Part shown: in pieces, positions 48,458 through 58,900 of the stretch
Layout: every line of letters begins with the position of its first letter
How positions within the stretch are numbered: position 1 is the stretch's first letter
Assembly (NCBI RefSeq): GCF_029227915.1
Contig: NC_079882.1
Span: 992,001-1,056,000, forward strand
Direction of reading: 5' to 3'
Origin: Hydractinia symbiolongicarpus
Taxonomy: Eukaryota; Cnidaria; Hydrozoa; Anthoathecata; Hydractiniidae
Length of the DNA: 64,000 nt
Position numbers and translations under genes: made by a program
The notes under the pieces: generated by a model
What the model saw: the letters and a program-made list of their open reading frames with translations, nothing else
Told to the model about the DNA's origin: nothing
Databases searched by the model: none

Positions 48458-50173
48458 GAATGCGTTAGAAAGTCAATTAAATGTACTTTGTGAAACTGTC
48501 GCTATTTCTTCAGCGCGCGATAGCGGCTAGGATTGGTCCTACATTAAAATTGACTTATTTATCTAAGTTTTTAAATGAAGCGCTACCACAGCGCCCAGTG
48601 TAATCGCTGTGTTGCGGCAATCTTGTCAAGTTAAGAAAAATTTTTTTCTCGGAGTCGAATTGTCTCACTTAGAACATTTATAAGGTCACAGTCCAAAATC
48701 AGTTCAATTAAGTCCCACAGTTAATCGTTTCATTGTTAAAAGCGAAGCAACCTAGTGATATGAGAAAAATATCGTTAAGTACATGTTGGTACGAATATGT
48801 GACCCAACCGTTATAACTCAAACGGACTGACACCGTTAGAAAGTCAACGAAATGTACTTTTTGAAACTGTCGCTATTTCTTCAGCGCGCGATAACGGCTA
48901 GGATTGGTCCCACAGTAAAAATGACTTATTTATATAAATTTTTAAATGAAGCGCTACCACAGCGCCCAGTGTAATCGCGGATTTCCGGTAATCACGTGAA
49001 ATTAAGAAAAATGTTATTTCTTGAAGTCCAATTGTCGCTTTTATCACATTTATCAGGTCACAGTCCAAAGTTTGTTCAATTAACTCACACAGTCGATCGC
49101 TTTATTGTTAAAAACGATGCAATTTAGTAATATCAGAATATATCGCTATATACATGTTGGTACGAATATGTGACCCAACTGTTATAACTCAAACGGACTG
49201 ACACCGTTAAAAAGTCAACGAAATGTACTTTTTGAAACTGTCGCTATTTCTTCAGCGCGCTATAACGGCTAGGATTGGTCTCACAGCAAATATGACCTAT
49301 TTATCTAAATTTTTAAATGAAGCGCTACCACAGCGCCCAATGTAATCGCTGAGTTCCGGCAAACATTTCAAATTAAAAAAAATGTTATTTCTTGGAGTAC
49401 AATTGTCTCACTTTCACATTTATAAGGTCACAGCCCATAATCAGTTCAATTTAGTCCCACAGTCAATCGTTTCACTGTTAAAAGCGATGCAACCTAGTAA
49501 TATGAGAAAAATATCGCTAAATACATGTTGGTACGAAAATGTGACCCAACCGTTATAACTCAAACGGACTGACACCGTTAGAAAGTCAATGAAATGCACT
49601 TTTTGAAACTGTCGCTATTTCTTCAGCGCGCGATAGGGGCGAGGATTGGTCCAACAGTAAAATTGACTTATTTATCTAAATTTTTAAGTGAAGTGCTACC
49701 ACAGCGCCAAGTGTAATCGCTGAGTTGCGGCACTCATGTCAAATTAAGAAAAATGTTATTTCTTGGAGTCCAATTGTCTCACTTATAACATTTATAAGGT
49801 CACAGTCCACAATCAGTTCAATTAAGTCCCACAGTTAATCGTTAAAAGCGATGCAACCTAGTAATATGAGAAAAAAATCGCTAAATACATGTTGGTACGA
49901 TATATGACGCAACCGTTGTAACTGAAGCGGCTTGATACCGTTAGAAAGTCAATGAAATGTAGTATTTGAAACTGTCGCTAATTCGTCAGCGCGCGATAAC
50001 GGCTAGGGTTGGTCCCACAGTAAAAATGACTTATTTATCTAAGATTTTAAATGAAGCGCTAGCACAGCGCCCAGTGTAATCGCTGAGTTTCGGTAATCAC
50101 GTGAAATTAAGAAAAATGTTATTTCTTGAAGTCCAATTGTCTTCTTTATCACATTTTCAGGCCACAGTCCATA
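48458..50173 (+). repeat. Satellite segment duplicated with 2958 bp offset (second copy)
   Basis: Second copy of 45500-47215. It is nearly identical until about 50173, where CCCACAGTCGATCGC replaces CCCACAGTCAATTG of the first copy. About 1.2 kb of different monomers separates the copies. Confidence 0.85.
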
Positions 50174-51869
50174 ATCAGTTCAATTAAGTCCCACAGTCGA
50201 TCGCTTTAATGTCAAAAACGATGCAATTTAGTAATATCAGAAAATATCGCTATATACATGTTGGTACGAATATGTGACCCAACTGTTGTAACTCAAACGG
50301 ACTGACAGCGTTAAAAAGTCAATTAAATGTACTTTGTGAAACTGTCGCTATTTCTTCAGCGCGCGATAGCGGCTAGGATTGGTCCTACATTAAAATTGAC
50401 TTATTTATCTAAGTTTTTAAATGAAGCGCTACCACAGCGCCCAGTGTAATCGCTGAGTTGCGGCAATCATGTCAAGTTAAGAAAAAATTTTTTCTCGGAA
50501 TCGAATTGTCTCACTTAGAACATTTATAAGGTCACAGTCCAAAGTTAGTTCAATTAAGTCCCACAGTTAATCGTTTCATTGTTAAAAGCGAAGCAACCTA
50601 GTAATGTGAGAAAAATATCGCTAAATACATGTTGGTACGATATAAGACGCAACCGTTGTAACTGAAGCGGATTGACACCGTTAGAAAGTCAATGAAATGT
50701 AGTATTTGAAACTGTCGCTATTTCGTCAGCGCGCGATAACGGCTAGGATTGGTCCCACAGCAAAAATGACTTATTTATCTAAGATTTTAAATGAAGCGCT
50801 AGCACATCGCCCAGTGTAATCGCTGAGTTTCGGTAATCACGTGAAATTAAGAAAAATGTTATTTCTTGAAATCCAATTGTCTCTTTTATAACATTTATCA
50901 GGTCACAGTCCAAAGTTTGTTCAATTAAGTCACACAGTCAATCGTTTCATTGTTAAGAGCGATGCAACCTAGTAATATGAGAAAAATATCATTAAATACA
51001 TGTTGGTACGAATATGTGACCCAACCGTTATAACTCAAACGGACTGACACCGTTAGAAAGTCAACGAAATGTACTTTTTGAAACTGTCGCTATTTCTTCA
51101 GCGCGCGATAACGGCTAGGATTGGTCCCACAGTAAAAATGACTTATTTATCTAAATTTTTAATGGAAGCGCTATCACAGCGTTCAGTGTAATCGCTGAGT
51201 TCCGGCAATCACGTCAAACTAAGAAAAATGTTATTTCTTGGAGTCCAATTGTCTCATTTATCACATTTATCAGGTCAAAGTCCAAAGTTAGTTCAATTAA
51301 GTCCCACAGTCGATCGCTTTATTGTTAAAAACGATGCAATTTAGTAATATCAGAAAATATCGCTATATACATGTTGGTACGAATATGTGACCCAACTGTT
51401 GTAACTCAAACGGACTGACAGCGTTAAAAAGTCAATTAAATGTACTTTGTGAAACTGTCGCTACTTCTTCAGCGCGCTATAACGGCTAGGATTGGTCCTA
51501 CAGTAAATATGACTTATTTATCTAAATTTTCAAATGAAGCGCTACCACAGCGCCCAATGTAATCGCTGAGTTCCGGCAAACATTTCAAATTAAAAAGAAT
51601 GTTATTTCTTGGAGTACAATTGTCTCACTTTCACATTTATAAGGTCACAGCCCATAATCAGTTCAATTTAGTCCCACAGTCAATCGTTTCACTGTTAAAA
51701 GCGATGCAACCTAGTAATATGAGAAAAATATCGCTAAATACATGTTGGTACGAATATGTGACCCAACCGTTATAACTCAAACGGACTGACACCGTTAGAA
51801 AGTCAATGAAATTTACTTTTTGAAACTGTCGCTATTTCTTGAGCGCGTGATAGCGGCTAGGATTGGTCC

Positions 51870-53310
51870 TACAGTAAAATTGACATATTTATCTAAATTT
51901 TTAAATGAAGCGCTACCACAGCGCCCAGTGTAATCGCTGAGTTCCGGCAAACATTTCAAATTAAGAAGAATGTTATTTCTTGGAATCCAATTGTCTCACT
52001 TTCACATTTATAAGGTCACAGCTCATAATCAGTTCAATTTAGTCCCACAGTCAATCGTTTCACTGTTAAAAGCGATGCAACCTAGTAATATGAGAAAAAT
52101 ATCGCTAAATACATATGGGTAGGATTATGTGACCCAACCGTTATAACTCAAACGGACTGACACCGTTAGAAAGTCAATAAAATGTACTTTTTGAAACTTT
52201 CGCAATTTCTTCAGCGCGCGATAGCGGCTAGGATTGGTCCTACATTAAAATTGACTTATTTATCTAAGTTTTTAAATGAAGCGCCACCACAGCGCCCAGT
52301 GTAATCGCTGAGTTGCGGCAATCATGTCAAGTTAAGAAATATGTTTTTCTCGGAGTCCAATTGTCTCACTTAGAACATTTATAAGGTCACAGTCCAAAAT
52401 CAGTTCAATTAAGTCCCACAGTTAATCGTTTCACTGTTAAAAGCGAAGCAACCTAGTAATATGAGAAAAATATCGCTAAATACATGTTGGTACGAATATA
52501 TGATGCAACCGTTGTAACTGAAGCGGATTGATACCGTTAGAAAGTCAATGAAATGTAGTATTTGAAACTGTCGCTATTTCGTCAGCGCGCGATAGCGGCT
52601 AGGATTGGTCCTACAGTAAAATTGACATATTTATCTAAATTTTTAAATGAAGCGCTACCACAGCGCCCAGTGTAATCGCTGAGTTCCGGCAAACATTTCA
52701 AATTAAGAAGAATGTTATTTCTTGGAGTCCAATTGTCTCACTTTCACATTTATAAGGTCACAGCCCATAATCAGTTCAATTTAGTCCCACAGTCAATCGT
52801 TTCACTGTTAAAAGCGATGCAACCTAGTAATATGAGAAAAATATCGCTAAATACATATTGGTAGGAATATGTGACCCAACCGTTATAACTCAAACGGACT
52901 GACACCGTTAGAAAGTCAATAAAATGTACTTTTTGAAACTTTCGCAATTTCTTCAGCGCGCGATAGCGGCTAGGATTGGTCCTACATTAAAATTGACTTA
53001 TTTATCTAAGTTTTTAAATGAAGCGCCACCACAGCGCCCAGTGTAATCGCTGAGTTGCGGCAATCATGTCAAGTTAAGAAATATGTTTTTCTCGGAGTCC
53101 AATTGTCTCACTTAGAACATTTATAAGGTCACAGTCCAAAATCAGTTCAATTAAGTCCCACAGTTAATCGTTTCACTGTTAAAAGCGAAGCAACCTAGTA
53201 ATATGAGAAAAATATCGCTAAATACATGTTGGTACGAATATATGATGCAACCGTTGTAACTGAAGCGGATTGATACCGTTAGAAAGTCAATGAAATGTAG
53301 TATTTGAAAC
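51870..53310 (+). repeat. Two-monomer higher-order repeat, 742 bp, about two copies
   Basis: TTGACATATTTATC (near 51882 and 52624), GGTAGGATTATG/GGTAGGAATATG (near 52117 and 52859), GAAGCGCCACCACAG and GAAATATGTTTTTCTCGG recur 742 bp apart. This is an in-register dimer expansion just left of the Penelope-like insertion. Confidence 0.85.
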
Positions 53311-53671
53311 TGTCGCTATTTCGTCAGCGCGCGATAACGGCTAGGATTGGTCCCACAGTAAAAATGACTTATTTATCTAAGATTTTAAATGAAGCGCTAC
53401 CAGAGCGCCCAGTGTAATCGCTGAGTTCCGGCAAACATTTCAAATTAAGAATAATGTTATTTCTTGGAGTCCAATTGTCTCACTTTCACATTTATAAGGT
53501 CACAGCCAATAATCAGTTAAATTTAGTCCCACAGTCAATCGTTTCACTGTTAAAAGCGATGCAACCTAGTAATATGAGAAAAATATCGCTAAATACATGT
53601 CGGTACGAATATGTGACCCAACCGTTATAACTCAAACGGACTGACACCGTTGGAAAGTCAATAAAATGTAC

Positions 53672-53682
53672 TTTTTGAAACT
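53672..53682. repeat. Target-site duplication, left copy
   Basis: TTTTTGAAACT at the end of the interrupted monomer, matched by 54583-54593. It belongs to the satellite word CTTTTTGAAACTGTCGC. Confidence 0.8.
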
Positions 53683-53734
53683 ACCAATATTAGGACCAAC
53701 AATGAGTATGTTTATTATTTTTTATTGACAATAT

Positions 53735-53761
53735 TTTCGGATAAACATTATCCATCCTCAG
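53735..53761 (-). ncRNA. Hammerhead-ribozyme-like motif downstream of the PLE ORF
   Basis: The minus strand reads CTGAGGA, then T, GGATAA, a short TGT loop, TTATCC and GAAA. This resembles the hammerhead core CUGANGA - stem II - GAAA with a six-pair stem II, but has one extra U after CUGAGGA. PLEs are known to carry minimal hammerhead motifs near their ends, and the position 3' of the endonuclease ORF fits. I could not build convincing stems I and III by eye, so it may be degenerate or only a hairpin. Confidence 0.45.
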
Positions 53762-53910
53762 GTCTAAAAGCAAATAAGTAATGTTAAAAACAGTTAGAAA
53801 CAAGTATACAATTATTCAACATATCATACATAAACTACACCTCACACTACAACAAATCAACTTTACAAGAAAATCTAAAAACAAAACGAGTTTAGAAGAG
53901 AGTAAGGTAA

Positions 53911-54582
53911 TTAAATTTTTATTACCAATGCTCTGCTTCTATATTCGTCTTTTGTATTTAAAACCGGTTTGATGTAATTGATCATTAACGCCTCAAGAGT
54001 CATTAAATGATAAACGTTCCGTGTTGATGAACATAAAATTGATACATTTTCCATTGTTAAAAGATTATTGCAATTGTCGAAATGCTTTCCCACCGGACCA
54101 GTTCTTTTATGTTCCTTAAGTCGTTTGATTAAATGTCGGCTCGTCTGTCCGACATAGCACGAGTTGCATCGTGGACATTCTATTTTGTATACCAAACAAC
54201 TTTTGAAACATTTTTCAATTACAATTTTCAATGGAGGCAGAGAACTTTTCAACTTTTTCAATGTGAAAATAATTTTACACCGAATATTCAACTTTCTCAT
54301 AGAAGTTTCAAATTTCTCCGAAACTCGCCCACGATATTGAATGAAAATCATCTTCTCTTCAGACTCTTCTTTCTCGTTTTCTTCATCAGGATTCTCGTTA
54401 TCATTATTTTCCATAATCTTAGATATCGTACTTTTAATTATCGGGTCATAGAAAGCTTTCGGATATTGATTTTTCTCACGAACAGTTTTACCTTTTTCTA
54501 GACTTTGGTGAAAATTCGACCATGTGCTACATGCTCGATGTATTCGATGAACTAGGCCGGATACGAAATTTTTGAAACGAAA
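53911..54582 (-). pseudogene. Penelope-like element ORF fragment: RT-EN linker and GIY-YIG endonuclease
   Basis: From the methionine at 54414 there are 167 codons; the frame is open upstream to the element's 5' end (another ~56 codons), and those residues also look PLE-like (HRACSTWSNFHQSLEKG, then YPKAFYDPII), so the methionine is internal. Numbering from it, an acidic insert (1-21) precedes YRGRVSEKFE (27-36) and the endonuclease: VYKI (75-78) and YVGQT (87-91) form the GIY-YIG signature. C80, C83, H94 and H102 fit the CCHH zinc site typical of PLE endonucleases, and E141 (TLEAL) fits the catalytic Glu. The end LNTKDEYRSRAL (152-163) is characteristic of PLEs. The endonuclease nicks target DNA for integration. 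With most of the RT missing, this copy should be dead. Confidence 0.9.
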
Positions 54583-54593
54583 TTTTTGAAACT
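54583..54593. repeat. Target-site duplication, right copy
   Basis: TTTTTGAAACT, identical to 53672-53682. The satellite monomer resumes directly with GTCGCTAT, so joining across the insertion restores an uninterrupted monomer. Confidence 0.8.
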
Positions 54594-55911
54594 GTCGCTA
54601 TATCTTCAGCGCGCGATAGCGGCTAGGATTGGTCCTGCATTAAAATTGACTTATTTATCTCAGTTTTTAAATGAAGCGCTACCACAGCGCCCAGTGTAAT
54701 TGCTGAGTTGCGGCAATCATGTCAAGTTAAGAAAAATGTTTTTCTCGGAGTCCAATTGTCTCACTTAGAACATTTATAAGGTCACAGTCCAAAATCAGTT
54801 CAATTAAGTCCCACAGTTAATCGTTTCACTGTTAAAAGCGAAGCAACCTAGTAATATGAGAAAAATATCGCTAAATACATGTTGGTACGAATATATGACG
54901 CAACCGTTGTAACTGAAGCGGATTGATACCGTTAGAAAGTCAATGAAATGTAGTATTTGAAACTGTCGCTATTTCGTCAGCGCGCGATAACGGCTAGGAT
55001 TGGTCCCACAGTAAAAATGACTTATTTATCTAAGATTTTAAATGAAGCGCTACCAAAGCGCCCAGTGTAATCGCTGAGTTCCGGCAAACCTTTAAAATTA
55101 AGAATAATGTTATTTCTTGCAGTCCAATTGTCTCACTTTCACATTTATAAGGTCACAGCCCATAATCAGTTCAATTTAATCCCACAGTCAATCGTTTCAC
55201 TGTTAAAAGCGATGCAACCTAGTAATAGGAGAAAAATATCGCTAAATACATGTTGGTACGAATATGTGACCCAACCGTTATAACTCAAACGGACTGACAC
55301 CGTTAGAAAGTCAATAAAATGTACTTTTTGAAACTGTCGCTATTTCTTCAGCGCGCGATAGCGGCTAGGATTGGTCCTACATTAAAATTGACTTATTTAT
55401 CTAAGATTTTAAATGAAGCGCTACCACAGCGCCCAGTGTAATCGCTGAGTTCCGGCAAACATTTCAAATTAAGAAGAATGTTATTTCTTGGAATCCAATT
55501 GTCTCACTTTCACATTTATAGGGTCACAGCCCATAATCAGTTCAATTTAGTCCCACAGTCAATCGCTTTACTGTTAAAAGCGATGCAACCTAGTAATAGG
55601 AGAAAAATATCGCTAAATACATGTTGGTACGAATATGTGACCCAACCGTTATAACTCACACGGACTGACACCGTTAGAAAGTCAATAAAATGTACTTTTT
55701 GAAACTGTCGCTATTTTTTCAGCGCGCGATAGCGGCTAGGATTGGTCCTACATTAAAATTGACTTATTTATCTAAGTTTTTAAATGAAGCGCTACCACAG
55801 CGCCCAGTGTAATCGCTGAGTTGCGGCAATCATGTCAAGTTAAGAAAAATGTTTTTCTCGGAGTCCAATTGTCTCACTTAGAACATTTATAAGGTCACAG
55901 TCCAAAATCAG

Positions 55912-58900
55912 TTCAATTAAGCAACCTAGTAATATGAGAAAAATATCGCTAAAAACATGTTGGTACGAATATATGACGCAACCGTTGTAACTGAAGCGGA
56001 TTGATACCGTTAGAAAGTCAATGAAATGTAGTATTTGAAACTGTCGCTATTTCGTCAGCGCGCGATAACGGCTAGGATTGGTCCCACAGTAAAAATGACT
56101 TATTTATCTAAATTTATAAATGAAGCGCTACCACAGCGCCCAATGTAATCGCTGAGTTCCGGTAATCACGTGAAATTAAGAAATATGTTATTTGTTGAAG
56201 TCCAATTGTCTCCTTGATCACATTTATCAGGTCACAGTCCAAAGTTTGTTCAATTAAGTCACACAGTCAATCGTTTCATTGTTAAAAGCGATGCAACCTA
56301 GTAATAAGAGAAAAATATCGCTAAATACATGTTGGTACGAATATGTGACCCAACCGTTATAACTCAAACGGACTGACACCTTTAGAAAGTCAAAGAAATG
56401 TGCTTTTTGAAACTGTCGCTATTTCTTCAGCGCGCGATAGGGGCGAGGATTGGTCCTACATTAAAAATGACTTATTTATCTAAGTTTTTAAATGAAGCGC
56501 TACCACAGCGCCCAGTGTAATCGCTGAGTTGCGGCAATCATGTCAAGTTAAGAAAAATGTTTTTCTCGGAGTCCAATTGTCTCACTTAGAAAATTTATAA
56601 GGTCACAGTCCAAAATCAGTTCAATTAAGTCCCACAGTTAATCGTTTCACTGTTAAAAGCGAAGCAACCTAGTAATATGAGAAAAATATGGCTAAATACA
56701 TGTTGGTACGAATATATGACGCCACCGTTGTAACTAAAGCGGATTGATACCGTTAGAAAGTCAATGAAATGTAGTATTTGAATCTGTCGCTATTTCGTCA
56801 GCGCACGATAACGGCTAGGATTGGTCCCACAGTAAAAATGACTTATTTATCTAAGATTTTAAATGAAGCGCTACCACAGCGCCCAGTGTAATCGCTGAGT
56901 TCCGGCAAACATTTCAAATTAAGAAGAATGTTATTTCTTCGAGTCCAATTGTCTCACTTTCACATTTATAAGGTCACAGCCCATAATCAGTTCAATTTAG
57001 TCCCACAGTCAATCGTTTCACTGTTAAAAGCGATGCAACCTAGTAATATGAGAAAAATATCGCTAAATACATGTTGGTATGAATATGTGACCCAACCGTT
57101 ATAACTGAAACGGACTGACACCGTTAGAAAGTCAATAAAATGTACTTTTTGAAACAGTCGCTATTTCTTCAGCGCGTGATAGCGGCTAGGATTGGTCCTA
57201 CATTAAAATTGACTTACTTATCTAAGTTTTTAAATGAAGCGCTACCACAGCGCCCAGTGTAATCGCTGAGTTGCGGCAATCATGTCAAGTTAAGAAAAAT
57301 GTTTTTCTCGGAGTCCAATTGTCTCACTTAGAACATTTATAAGGTCACAGTCCAAAATCAGTTCAATTAAGCAACCTAGTAATATGAAAAAAATATCGCT
57401 AAATACATGTTGGTACGAATATGTGACCCAACCGTTATAACTGAAACGGACTGACACCGTTAGAAAGACAATAAAATGTACTTTTTGAAACTGTCGCTAT
57501 TTCTTCAGCGCGCGATAGCGGCTAGGATTGGTCCTACATTAAAATTGACTTATTTATCTAAGTTTTTAAATGAAGCGCTACCACAGCGCCCAGTGTAATC
57601 GCTGAGTTCCGGCAAACATTTCAAATTAAGAAGAATGTTATTTCTTCGAGTCCAATTGTCTCCTTGATCACATTTATCAGGTCACAGTCCAAAGTTAGTT
57701 CAATTAAGTCACACATTCAATCGTTTCATTGTTCAAAGCAATACAACCTAGTAATAAGAGAAAAATATCGCTAAATACATGTTGGTACGAATATGTGACC
57801 CAACCGTTATAACTCAAACGGACTGACACCGTTAGAAAGTCAATAAAATGTACTTTTTGAAACTGTCGCTATTTTTTCAGCGCGCGATAGCGGCTAGGAT
57901 TGGTCCCACAGTAAAAATGACTTATTTATCTAAGATTTTAAATGAAGCGCTACCACAGCGCCCAGTGTAATCGCTGAGTTCCGGCAAACATTTCAAATTA
58001 AGAAGAATGTTATTTCTTCGAGTCCAATTGTCTCACTTTCACATTTATAAGGTTACAGCCCATAATCAGTTCAATTTAGTCCCACAGTCAATCGTTTCAC
58101 TGTTAAAAGCGATGCAACCTAGTAATATGAGAAAAATATCGCTAAATACATGTTGGTACGAATATGTGACCCAACCGTTATAACTGAAACGGACTGACAC
58201 CGTTAGAAAGTCAATAAAATATACTTTTTGAAACAGTCGCTATTTCTTCAGCGCGCGATAGCGGCTAGGATTGGTCCTACATTAAAATTGACTTACTTAT
58301 CTAAGTTTTTAAATGAAGCGCTACCACAGCGCCCAGTGTAATCGCTGAGTTGCGGCAATCATGTCAAGTTAAGAAAAATGTTTTTCTCGGAGTCCAATTG
58401 TCTCACTTAGAACATTTATAAGGTCACAGTCCAAAATCAGTTCAATTAAGCAACCTAGTAATATGAGAAAAATATCGCTAAAAGCATGTTGGTACGAATA
58501 TATGACGCAACCGTTGTAACTGAAGCGGATTGATACCGTTAGAAAGTCAATGAAATGTACTTTTTGAAACTGTCGCTATTTCTTCAGCGCGCGATAGCGG
58601 CTAGGATTGGTCCTACATTAAAATTGACTTATTTATCTAAGTTTTTAAATGAAGCGCTACCACAGCGCCTAGTGTAATCGCTGAGTTCCGGCAAACATTT
58701 CAAATTAAGAAGAATGTTATTTCTTGGAGTCCAATTGTCTCACTTTCACATTTATAAGGTCACAGCCCATAATCAGTTCAATTTAGTCCCACAGTCAATC
58801 GTTTCACTGTTAAAAGCGATGCAACCTAGTAATATGAAAAAAATATCGCTAAATACATGTTGGTACGAATATGTGACCCAACCGTTATAACTGAAACGGA

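Larger units (their letters stand above)
27153..53682 (+). repeat. 372 bp satellite array, central block
   Basis: About 71 monomers in uniform orientation, interrupted only at the right by the Penelope-like insertion. Subtypes change along the block: GCTACCGTTG/CTGAAGCGG types dominate before about 36 kb, ATTAAAAATGAC and GACTTATTAATCTAAATTTTAAAATG types at 37-43 kb, and CTTTCACATTTATAAGGTCACAGCCC types from about 44 kb. Several deleted monomers are visible (near 34948, 36032, 45035 and 46880). Open frames of 60-90 codons here are monomer read-through. Confidence 0.97.
53683..54582 (-). mobile_element. 5'-truncated Penelope-like element with GIY-YIG endonuclease
   Basis: A 900 bp insertion within a satellite monomer, bounded by an 11 bp direct repeat of satellite sequence. 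Reading on the minus strand, it holds the end of the RT-thumb region, the PLE-type GIY-YIG endonuclease, a stop at 53911, and about 230 bp of 3' sequence with a hammerhead-like motif and AT-rich tail (AATAAAAAATAATAAAC near 53730-53710). Nearly all of the RT is missing. At the right (5') junction a 14 bp satellite-like word GAAATTTTTGAAAC occurs twice in tandem (54565-54578 and 54579-54592), which may be a by-product of integration. Known EN-positive PLEs occur in many animals, which supports a metazoan genome but does not name the lineage. Confidence 0.9.

Noticed and set aside
54133-54501. 122-codon plus-strand ORF, and a 63-codon one at 53781-53972
   Set aside because: Antisense to the PLE endonuclease frame or to its 3' region. 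The GIY-YIG motifs and the PLE-specific C-terminus are on the minus strand.
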